From Lytechinus variegatus (Eukaryota; Echinodermata; Echinoidea; Temnopleuroida; Toxopneustidae): a stretch of DNA of 64,000 nucleotides. Where the stretch lies: assembly GCF_018143015.1 (NCBI RefSeq), contig NC_054741.1, positions 58,109,048 to 58,173,047 on the forward strand. The letters are read 5' to 3'. The notes beneath the pieces are model-generated. The model was not told the origin of the DNA. It worked only from the letters and a program-made list of their open reading frames with translations, and ran no database searches. Of this stretch, positions 52,101 to 58,274 are shown one piece after another; position 1 is the first letter of the stretch, and every line of letters begins with the position of its first letter. Both the position numbers and the translations under genes were made by a program.

Positions 52101-53606
52101 AAAACTGCCAAAATCAGCTTCAAATTCCGAAGGCAGATTCGACAATGTAGCTGAATTCGATGGAATTTATTCCGATTCGATTCTTCGGATATTCCTTCAA
52201 CTTTTCGTCAGTTCGTATGATGTTTACTTTTGGCAAATTCCCCTTTAAATTTTCACCAATTTTATACTTTCTAATCCTTTACTGGTTCCTTTCTATAGAT
52301 GGCAATGGGTAAGGCTGCGAGTGATGCCATAGCAGCCGTCCACGGTACAGTCTTTCAGAGCGGCTCATCCATTGAACTCTTGAGTAAGTATGATGGAATT
52401 TTTAATTCATAAGATCGATGTTTCTTTTGTTGTTGCATGATTATTAGGGTCATTTAATTGTTGGAAATATTGGCAGAACATGCTAGGTGTGAGAAGTTCT
52501 TTGATGAACGGTGATATATGTCAAGTTCAAATACAACGACTGGAGCCAAGCAAGGTCTCAGCTGCACAGCTGTCGATATCACAGGCTGGTGGTACTGGCG
52601 TATACGTACGCTTGGGGGCACTGACGTCCAAACATTTCAACGACAGTCTCCCCCCCCAAAAAAAAAAAAAGAAGGGGAAGGAAAAAAGTGTGAAAATCGA
52701 TGTTATATCCTTAGTATTTCCAAAGAACGGCACAATATAAACTTATAGCCAAAAATAAGGAAAAGAACGTAACATTTTAACAAACGGAACATGTTTCGAC
52801 GAAGTTCAATCCTCGAAAGGTTTTTTAGGCTGATGATGAGGTGTGAACTTCGAAAGATGTTCCGTTTATTAAAATTCTATGTTCTTTTCACTATTTTAAT
52901 GTGCTGATACATTTCTTGCTGAAGGAATGCATGCCATGGCTGGGAATCGAACCATTGAGATTTAACTTGCATTTTCAATGCATTTGCTGTGTTCTGGGAT
53001 TCGTTCTGCGTAACGTTGTAAAAAAAACTTCCTATCATCAAGACAGTATTGATGTTATCTTCAAGAGGGTAATGATGTTAACATCTCGACAGTATTGATG
53101 TTACCACCAAGACAGTAATAATGTTATCATCAAGACAGTAATGATGTTATAATCAAGACAGTAATAATGTTAACATCTCGACAGTATTGATGTTATCCTC
53201 AAGACAGTAATGATGTTATCATCAAGACAGTAATGATGTTATCATCAAGACAGTAATGATGTTATCATCAAGACAGTAATGATGTTATCATCAAGACTGT
53301 AATGATGTTATCATCAAGACAGTATTGATGTTATCATCAAGAGGTTAATGAAATGTATCATTTTCACCTCTTTCAGACGAGGCCGCAGGATCCAGCAAAG
53401 ATTGGGGATACGTCCCTTACGATGAGACCAGCAAGTTTAGGGGTGGTCTTGGTGCCAAGTACTCTTATACTGTGGAACTTCGTGACAAGGGAACCTATGG
53501 TTTCCTGCTGCCCGAGGACCAGATTCAACCCGTAGGGGAAGAGATGTACGCTGGGGTCCGGGCCATCGGGGATTACATTCTTAGAGAACTTGGCTTTATT
53601 CCGTAG
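21985..53606 (+). CDS. Gene 2: secreted zinc carboxypeptidase (M14A) with Lys255/Asn248, 10 exons, 467 aa
   Basis: Coding exons: 21985-22082, 23812-23899, 44599-44850, 47409-47510, 48117-48233, 48774-48887, 50125-50224, 51547-51764, 52299-52383, 53377-53606. The start ATG sits in CAAGATGG and is followed by a hydrophobic signal sequence (residues 1-25). The prosegment runs to about residue 146, with TRR near its end. Catalytic-domain residues seen are His203/Glu206 (HAREW), Arg262 (WRKTR), Asn282-Arg283 (DPNRNF), His338 (WHSYGQ), Glu425 (VELRD), the Cys276-Cys299 pair and an NGT sequon at Asn292. Lys399 sits at position 255. A basic residue there accompanies acidic C-terminal preference in human CPO and an insect digestive enzyme (family knowledge). 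Asn392 replaces Tyr248; the codon is split A|AC across intron 9. Exons 1-2 are joined to exon 3 over 20.7 kb that contains gene 3 on the other strand. Phases fit, no rival exon 3 was seen at 23.9-27.8 kb, and no rival exons 1-2 were seen at 40.1-44.6 kb, but this join is inferred. Intron 4 starts with the weak donor GTAATC. A possible poly(A) signal is AATAAA at 54407. Confidence 0.85.
22099..22262. mobile_element. MITE family D, copy 3, directly after gene 2 exon 1
   Basis: TACCTCGGTCACATTTG ... CAAATATGACCGAGGTATT, 164 bp. It begins 16 bp inside intron 1 of gene 2, beside the GTAAGT donor. Confidence 0.8.
23422..23694 (+). mobile_element. MITE family A, copy 3 (gene 2 intron 1)
   Basis: CACTGTTACAAAATTTTTCC at the left and TTTTTTAACAGTG at the right. 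The interior matches the other A copies. It ends about 115 bp before exon 2 of gene 2. Confidence 0.75.
24240..24920. repeat. Diverged tandem array with GCGAGCGCGAAGCGCGAGCT core
   Basis: The near-palindromic core recurs near 24345, 24450, 24567, 24671, 24783 and (decayed) 24899, every 103-118 bp. Each core is followed by an AT-rich segment with ATATTCA and a later CATATCTCA. It lies in the 20.7-kb intron of gene 2, non-coding. Confidence 0.7.
25320..25341. repeat. 22-nt poly-G run
   Basis: The longest homopolymer in the window. Its last six G form the palindrome GGGGGGCACGTGCCCCCC with the following bases. Confidence 0.9.
25740..26075. repeat. GC-rich repeat with palindromes of the GTCTCGGGGCGCCCCGAGAC type
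   Basis: A perfect 20-bp palindrome at 25796-25815 is followed by two variants, near 25980 (GTCTCGGGGCTCCCCGAGAC) and 26056 (CAGACTCGGGGCGCCTCGAG). GGTGTAAACGC recurs. A decayed relative lies near 23995-24110. The open frames on both strands here are artefacts of the repeat. Confidence 0.6.
26117..26265 (-). repeat. Interspersed element E, copy 2
   Basis: Reverse complement of 20121-20268 over its full length, with a few differences. It lies in intron 2 of gene 2, upstream of nested gene 3. Confidence 0.6.
26270..27514. other. AT-rich interval between gene 2 exon 2 and the gene 3 3' end
   Basis: No exon resembling the carboxypeptidase exon 3, no clear repeat and no RNA gene was recognised. 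Its lower end holds the likely 3' UTR of gene 3 (minus-strand AATAAA at 27515-27520). Confidence 0.4.
27806..40014 (-). CDS. Gene 3: secreted zinc carboxypeptidase A-like (M14A), 10 exons, 411 aa, antisense inside gene 2
   Basis: Exons in transcript order: 39950-40014, 38496-38577, 36969-37175, 35434-35535, 34804-34905, 33378-33491, 32767-32854, 31305-31507, 29709-29805, 27806-27981. The phases are identical to genes 1 and 2. The signal peptide starts MFRVLTFAVLLASALA. The prosegment exon has 69 codons against 83-84 in the paralogs. Active-site residues are His170/Glu173 (HAREW), Arg229 (WRKTR), Asn246-Arg247 (DPNRNW), His298 (FHAYGE), Tyr354 (248, split codon T|AT) and Glu377 (VELRN). The disulfide pair is Cys240/Cys260. 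Ile349 (243) and Val361 (255) make a hydrophobic S1' pocket, so a CPA-like preference for bulky or aliphatic C-terminal residues is inferred. Oddities are Ala299 and Glu302 where the paralogs have Ser and Gln, Ala in place of Thr two residues before Glu377, and a tail lacking the usual YGFLLP block. The loop after Trp363 is near vertebrate length. AATAAA on the minus strand (27515-27520) could be its poly(A) signal. It looks intact. Confidence 0.9.
28860..28930. repeat. (AAT/GAT)n microsatellite
   Basis: Imperfect trinucleotide run in gene 3 intron 9. Related AT-rich trinucleotide stretches lie at 28135-28190 and 28480-28520. Confidence 0.7.
29039..29276. mobile_element. MITE family B, copy 1 (GGTGTTAA-rich) in gene 3 intron 9
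   Basis: CACAGCAAAATCTGTGGTGTT at the left is mirrored by AACACCACAGTTTTACAGTG at the right. The interior alternates GTGTTAA/TTAACAC and carries AGAGGACCACAC with its inverse GTGTGGTCCTCT. Homologous to 47158-47391 and, in part, 38289-38405. Confidence 0.75.
29430..29660. repeat. (ATT)n-rich microsatellite
   Basis: Imperfect ATT/ATC tract ending about 50 bp before exon 9 of gene 3 on the plus strand. Confidence 0.75.
30578..30902. repeat. Direct repeat pair of about 108 bp
   Basis: 30578-30687 and 30796-30902 share TCATTATAAG, TCATTCAC, GAAAAACA and AGCATAAAGGAAAGTGGGGA in the same order. It is a local duplication in intron 8 of gene 3 with no coding sense. Confidence 0.7.
31140..31278. repeat. 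G-run repeat, related to 14050-14215
   Basis: TTTTGACAAGCAAAAAG, GGGGGGGCACACTTCAG and CATTGTGCCTCTCGAGG in the same order as the gene 1 intron 9 copy. It ends 27 bp from the donor of gene 3 exon 8. Confidence 0.55.
32303..32570. mobile_element. MITE-like element (CACTGTAAAAA)
   Basis: ACACTGTAAAAACATTGCG, inner TTTGGGGCAGTATATTACCCAA, ACACATAATTACCCTC and a second ACACTGTAAAAACGC at the far side (about 32561). A further short inverted stretch around AGTTTAAACAACTT follows to about 32660. Probably one or two short elements in gene 3 intron 7; boundaries uncertain. Confidence 0.4.
36590..36824. mobile_element. TIR element (GATTTCAAGT..GGTGTTG) in gene 3 intron 3
   Basis: GATGATTTCAAGTTCGGTGTT at the left is mirrored by CAACACCGGACTTGAAATCA at the right. 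About 235 bp. This is the compact relative of the LINE-split element at 10797-11857. Confidence 0.65.
37318..37629 (-). mobile_element. tRNA-derived SINE, copy 2
   Basis: Same family and orientation as 12618-12968. Shared stretches include CAGAATGGCCCAAAG, CATTATGGCGCTGGCAAAAT and TTTACAAGGCGAGAGTCAGA. The minus-strand A box (GTGGAGTAGTGG) and B box (GTTCGAATCC) are recognisable. It lies in gene 3 intron 2, just upstream of exon 3. Confidence 0.75.
37678..37790 (+). repeat. Unnamed interspersed sequence, copy 1
   Basis: Homologous to the reverse strand of 54770-54890. Shared stretches include GAGAATCTGTTGTCAAAAGC-like, CATGACAA, GTCTTTGTCGAAAAT and CGTCCTGGACTCTGGACAAA. Translations of the two are also similar (ENLLSKAYHD / ENVLSNALHD). 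It may be a fragment of a multicopy coding element. Confidence 0.45.
38289..38405. mobile_element. MITE family B, partial copy
   Basis: CACAGCAAAAACTCTGGTGTT, GAGGACCACACTAGTTATTTT and CCTATAGGTGTTATTACAACACC match the left half of 29039-29276; the right half is missing. It lies about 90 bp beyond the donor end of gene 3 exon 2. Confidence 0.65.
40015..40246 (-). promoter_or_regulatory. Putative 5' flank of gene 3 with GATA-type motifs
   Basis: On the minus strand upstream of the ATG, TTATCTATCCC and TTATCTATTCC sit about 100-120 bp away. GATA factors drive endoderm genes in echinoderms (known), so gut expression would be consistent. Two short motifs are weak evidence. Confidence 0.2.
40247..40535. 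mobile_element. TIR element (CCCGTATTCTGA ends) just upstream of gene 3
   Basis: CCCGTATTCTGATAGCAG at the left and TTCAGAATACGGG at the right. Inner AAGTTGTGGTTTAAGTATGG mirrors CCATACTTAACCACAACTTT. ACTCA lies on both flanks (possible target duplication). It starts about 230 bp before the gene 3 start codon. Confidence 0.7.
42506..42815 (+). mobile_element. MITE family A, copy 4
   Basis: CACTGTTAGAACATTTATCC at the left and TTTTTTTTAACAGTG at the right, with TA on both sides. It is about 30 bp longer than the other copies owing to an extra ATGTTAAAATA and CATTATGTCATAGG. Confidence 0.8.
43068..43098. repeat. (AT)n microsatellite
   Basis: Uninterrupted TA dinucleotides in intron 2 of gene 2. 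GAAGAA-type purine runs lie on both sides (42945-42985, 43305-43355). Confidence 0.85.
44885..45540 (+). mobile_element. LINE 3' end preceded by a tRNA-like/SINE head, gene 2 intron 3
   Basis: 44890-45110 encodes a stretch ending GPRLWGTINNNIKESPSLNS and then FKYKFKKFL, the usual C-terminus of many non-LTR elements. The 3' UTR contains the hairpin AGGAGGTTGC...GCAGCCTCCT (45375-45415) and an A-rich tail at 45520-45540. Just before the coding part, TGGCTCAGT, CCCGGGTTTCAAATCTC and GGCAAGGTACTT resemble a SINE head. Confidence 0.6.
45640..47062. repeat. Composite repeat with GCGCGAAGCGCG cores and G-run end
   Basis: The left edge GCGTAGCCAGGATTTCATTTT and right edge CCTGGCTACGCGCC are inverted. 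Palindromic cores such as GCGCGCGAAGCGCGC lie near 45702, 45740, 45918 and 46823. Between them is AT-rich sequence with no gene. It is related in style to 24240-24920. Confidence 0.55.
47158..47391. mobile_element. MITE family B, copy 3, abutting gene 2 exon 4
   Basis: Matches 29039-29276 from CACAGCAAAAATTGTGGTGTT to AACACCGCAGTTTTTA. It stops 17 bp before the acceptor at 47408, so the 3' part of intron 3 is derived from the element. Confidence 0.75.
47630..47990. repeat. Purine-rich (GAAA/GAGA)n tract
   Basis: Strand-asymmetric G+A sequence in intron 4 of gene 2, with clean GAAA repeats at 47755-47860. The long open frame on the minus strand is a low-complexity artefact. Confidence 0.75.
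50240..51060. other. GC-richer unexplained block in gene 2 intron 7
   Basis: The composition is less AT-rich than the surrounding intron. It holds a 96-codon open frame (50742-51032) with no recognised family and the palindrome ATGACGTCAT near 50702. It could be an inserted repeat or processed fragment; no function is assigned. Confidence 0.3.
52880..52960 (-). repeat. SINE fragment
   Basis: ATTTCTTGCTGAAGGAATGC then CATGGCTGGGAATCGAACC corresponds to the TTTCTTGCTGAAGGAAAT / CATGACTGGGATTCGAACC part of the SINE at 60641-60923. The rest is missing. Confidence 0.5.
53031..53349. repeat. 23-bp minisatellite next to gene 2 exon 10
   Basis: About 14 units of the type ATCATCAAGACAGTAATGATGTT. 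A variant AACATCTCGACAGTATTGATGTT recurs after four units, so a higher-order period of about 92 bp is visible in the left part. The array ends 27 bp before the last coding exon. Confidence 0.9.
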
Positions 53607-56034
53607 CTTCCAGGTCTTCGTTACACAAAGTTTGGCCATCAATGGCGAAACATATCATAACTGCCTCCGTTATAATTCCCATCTAAACATTCTTCTACAA
53701 ACCATAAAAAATATATGTCTTACCAGCAACACTAGCCAACGTTTTAAGAGGACAACTTGTATCAGCCCTTGTTGAAAATACATCAGGGAGTTAGGACATA
53801 ACATTAAATGTGACTAGTCACCCTCCTCCAAAAAAAAAACAGTCGTCAGGGAAGGTTCTCTGTAAATAACCATAATGTCAACTTGGTCTTTAAAAATGAA
53901 AACAGTTGTTAAACTATCTTATCTGAAAGAATGATTATTCTTCACACTGTATACATTTTGCGTTGTAAAGTTACGTTTAAGAACATAATTATATAAGAGT
54001 TTCGTTGACAATCATTTTTTCGGACCTCCTCTAAGTTTCACTGTAAATGTAAGATCAGAGAGGACATTTTATGCTTTTGTGAACCCCAAACTTCGAACCT
54101 TGTTTTCTCTAGCTTTGAAGCTCTCATTGAATCTTGTTTAAACATTTATTAAAATACTTTTGCGAGTTATATTTGAGCAATTGATTCTGAATAACGTATG
54201 TTAATTAGAAAAAAAACTTATTACCTTTACAATTATTTATCGTGTACAAAATTGTATTGAACGGTACGTTGTTGATAAAAGAAACATTTTAACCTATTTA
54301 CCCGACATACCCGTATACTAATATTCACAATGTACTGGTTGTTTATTTTGGAAATGATTAATCTATACGTATACACTTACTATACAACCTATATGGATTT
54401 ATTCGTAATAAACCTGGATTGAACTTGGATGTCAACAATGGATATATTTATACCATATTTCCCGTCAACTCTGTCCAAACAGATAATCTTGAAATTAGAA
54501 ATTTAGATAACTTTTTGTTGAATGTAAAATATTGATCCCAAATCACTATAAAATCCACGTTCGGATTTCTGTTTACTTTCAAAATGGGATCAGTCTAAAT
54601 TTCATTAAAAAGCCAGTTTCCTTTGCGTGACAATGGCGAGTTCTTGCACTACAACTCAGGACGAATGCTAGAGCACAGTAAATGTATTGAAATTGCACGT
54701 CAAATGACAATAAACAGCTGACATGTCTTTGTGAAATATTGGTGACAAAAAAATGTAATATAATTTGTCCATAGTCTAGGACGAAGCTCTGTTATGATTC
54801 ACCAATTTTCGACAAAGACTTTCTTGGATGCTCATTGTCATGAAGGGCATTTGACAATACATTTTCTATGTTCTTAAAAGCGTTCTGCCTCGTGGTGCAA
54901 ACATCCATTTGGCATTGCGACGTATTTAAAGGTAGGCATATCTCACTATTAAAGTCGACTGTCAAACATTCCCTGTTATCGCGAAATGTTTTATTCTTTA
55001 GTCGACTTGGCAAGATTATGAAGTTTAAAACTGTCTGGGAACTGACTTATTTCCAAAGCTAAGCCCGGAGAAAATATCATGAGCATTTTAAATACTTATT
55101 CTGAATTTAAAAAATGAAATAGATCATTGGCTGTCTTAAACAGCTTTGGTGTGGTCAACAACAACGATTGCGGAAGAAAGAAATGTGAATTATAAATGGG
55201 ATCGCCCTACTTCTGTCAATAATTTCGTTCTCTTGATTGTTGATTCTTGATCGAAGTTATATAAGAGAACTTAGGCAGAAGCGTTCCAGTTGTGCCTTTT
55301 CTGGATGACTTCAGTAAGTTCAGTAAGGTCAACATTTCAATAAAGGGATCGAGACAGACAGACAGACAGGGTCGGGTCACATGGGTAATAGGGTTTATTT
55401 TGGAGAATCATTCGAACATATCGGGACACATTACTAATTACAGTGGCAATCTTACGCAAAATAGTTTTGGAAACCTACAAATGATTCGCACAGTGTCAGT
55501 CAAATATTTTATGGGCCAATCTCGGTAAAGAAGAAAGAAAAGTACGAGAGACATGGTCATTGGACATGGTGACGTTATAAAAGTATAGTTGGGTGAATAT
55601 ATAGTGAAGAGAGAGAGAAAGAGATGTAGAAAGTGGAAACATATCATATACATACATATATATATGCTGAAAAATTAGTGAACCCACAAGAAAATGAAAA
55701 TTATATAAAGTGTTCACGTTCTGCCATGTTTTAGAAATTTTGATTGTGAAGTCAGGTGATACGATATTACATTCAGTAGCCTATAATTTGTTTCTCTGGG
55801 CTCGCCGAACTTGTTTAACACTCGGCATGAAGAAGTGAATTTTGTGGCGATGTTCACTAATTTTTGAACAGTCGAATAAGAGTTGAAGTTTTACTAGCAC
55901 ATATTTGGGTCGGCGAATAAAGCGGGAAAGAGGAGAGAGATGGAGAAGGTAGAAACATATGTCTTATTAAGAGGAGAGAAAGGGTATAAAAGAGAGAAGA
56001 AGAGACATAAAGAGGAGAGAGAGAGTATAATCTT
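53607..56034. other. Intergenic region after gene 2
   Basis: AT-rich. AATAAA at 54407-54412 could end the gene 2 transcript. 54770-54890 is a repeat. From 55590 to 56035 there are purine-rich GAGA stretches. No further gene was recognised. Confidence 0.4.
54770..54890 (-). repeat. Unnamed interspersed sequence, copy 2
   Basis: Reverse-strand match to 37678-37790. The minus frame 54792-55013 (73 aa, ENVLSNALHDNEHP) is similar at the protein level to the first copy, which could mean shared coding ancestry. Confidence 0.45.
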
Positions 56035-56548
56035 GTTAAATGTCAAGTCTATCCCAGAAAATTGTGGATATGAATCAATAGAGAAAATTCAAATAGGCAT
56101 AAAGGTGAAAATTTCACTAAAATCGGATGTAAAATAAGAAAGTTATTACATTTTGAAATTTCTCTTATATTCTTTATTGTTTGAATCATACAATATTCCC
56201 GTTTTTACAGATTTGAAAATAAGGACCCATTTGACTTAACCATAAACTGTCAAATAATTCCACCACTGGCTCAGGGAGGAATGATATTTTGCTTCTCATA
56301 AGGAGAAAATTAGAATTTTCCATATTTCATATAAAATACAAAAGAAATAGTGAGTGGAAGACGTCATCGGTCTGCTCATTTGCATACCTACCAGGATGTG
56401 CATAAAAAAATTGTGACATTAAGCGAATTAAAATGTCATAACTTTCTTATTTTACATCCGATTTTGATGAAATTTTCACTGTTATGCTTGTCGGATTTTC
56501 CCCTTTTATTCAAATCAATGTTTGTTGGGGTGGACTTGTCCTTTAAGA
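56035..56548. mobile_element. Inverted-repeat element with arms of about 120-150 bp
   Basis: The left arm (56035-56160: GTGAAAATTTCACTAAAATC, GGATGTAAAATAAGAAAGTT) is mirrored by the right arm (56400-56548: AACTTTCTTATTTTACATCC, GATTTTGATGAAATTTTCAC, then GGGGTGGACTTGTCC). The centre is AT-rich and non-coding. Confidence 0.65.
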
Positions 56549-57116
56549 AGTGCAGGTTGGTGAGGGGTGGGGAAATGAGAGGCAATGAAACAGAGGCAGG
56601 GCAACCCCAAACAGCGGCATTCCTCAATGTTAATATCTGTAAACATATTGATCACTGTTCAATTACACACCCATTTTAAGTTTTTTTCCCCTCTCTTTCA
56701 TTGTGGCGCCTCGTATTGTTACGTCATCACTCTCAGAAGCACCCACACACTGAACCACCGAACTTAAAACCTCTCAACTACTTAGTCCTTTGTATTGTCT
56801 ATGGTCTTTGTGTACTCAAAAGACTTGAGGTTACTCTGTGAGAGAGGGATGTACCTACGATAAATGCCTTTATGCATAACACTGGATCTTACAAAGAACT
56901 TTTGTTCGATCAGTTGCATAATAAAGAAGGCATTGATTTGGTACGTAACGTGTACAACTTGAAAGGAAGCAGAGATGTAGACCCTGTAGGTGGTTGCAAA
57001 AAAATGCCGTGGATCACATATTAACCAGGATCAGAGGCACCACATCTGTGACATGGTTGGCTCCTCAAAAACAGTCTTTAAGAATAAATGAGAGTTCTGG
57101 TAGAAGTGGGTAAAAT
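56549..57116. other. 5' flank of gene 4
   Basis: No repeat or gene recognised. It should contain the gene 4 promoter and 5' UTR, but no decisive element is seen. The start ATG is in TATGGCGGCG context. Confidence 0.35.
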
Positions 57117-58193
57117 ATGGCGGCGGGAATGTACAAATTCCGAATCGCCTTGTTGCTGCTCGCGTCCTGTTCAGCGGTGTACTTTGTTATCGGGCCAATG
57201 GCGTGGACTAGAAAAGAAAAGAGGAGTCAGACTGAAATAACGAATAAAGGTAAGATGATAAATTATCATTCTTCCCCTTTCAACTCCTTGAATAGTTACT
57301 CGAGATCACACAGTTTTCAAAACAACATCTATGCTTCGTTGGCATAAATACACCTCTTAACATGACAATTTAGTTATTCCCCCCACCCCCGTTTGTGTTG
57401 AGTCTAAAGGATAACCACGAAAGTGACAAATTTTACTGAGATTTGAGGTCCGGTGCATATCAATTCTTTTATTTTTAGTGGATATGCAAGTGGGCTACCG
57501 TTAATAATCTGAATCAAGTCTTGGTTTTAAATCCAGTAGGCAGCGTGTTTTATAAATTCCTGTGAAGTTTTCCATCAAGCACTTGTGTATAGAAGGGGGG
57601 GGGGGGCTGGCACGTACCTACGGGGGGGGGGGCAGAGGGGGCAGACTGCCCCCCTGATGAGTCACAACCCATGCAAGGGATGTATCCCTGCCCCCCCCCC
57701 CCCTGACGAGTCACAACTGATCCCTGGCCCGCTCCTTTGAACTTGAAGACCCTTTTTTAATTCGAGCAATATGAAAATTAGTTACAAATTAGATGATTAT
57801 CATAATTGGGTACAATAACTAATGAAAACCTTCTCCTAGTCCCTCTTTGTTGAAGGACAAAAATTAAATACATAAACCTAGTACATGTATAACTTAAATC
57901 CTTCATTTACGCAATGAAAACTGTACACGATACCTTGGAACAACCCGCATAAATGAATACCTGAAACAAAAAATTGCATTACATTATTCTATTAAATGTC
58001 TTTGTGCAGGCATAATTCTCCCATTACATTACTCAGTATGTGTAAGGCCACAATAAAATTATGCATGATTAATAAATTTCGGGACATAAATGCAACTGAA
58101 ATTTCTGAAGTCAAACCTGTCTTCTCGAGATCTCCTGTCAATGACAATGATATCCTGTCTTTCGTGGCCACAAAAATAACTCAAATTTGAGAG

Positions 58194-58274
<81 letters not shown>

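Noticed and set aside
53031-53349. CRISPR-like array
   Set aside because: Units are contiguous 23-bp repeats without unique spacers, inside an animal intron.
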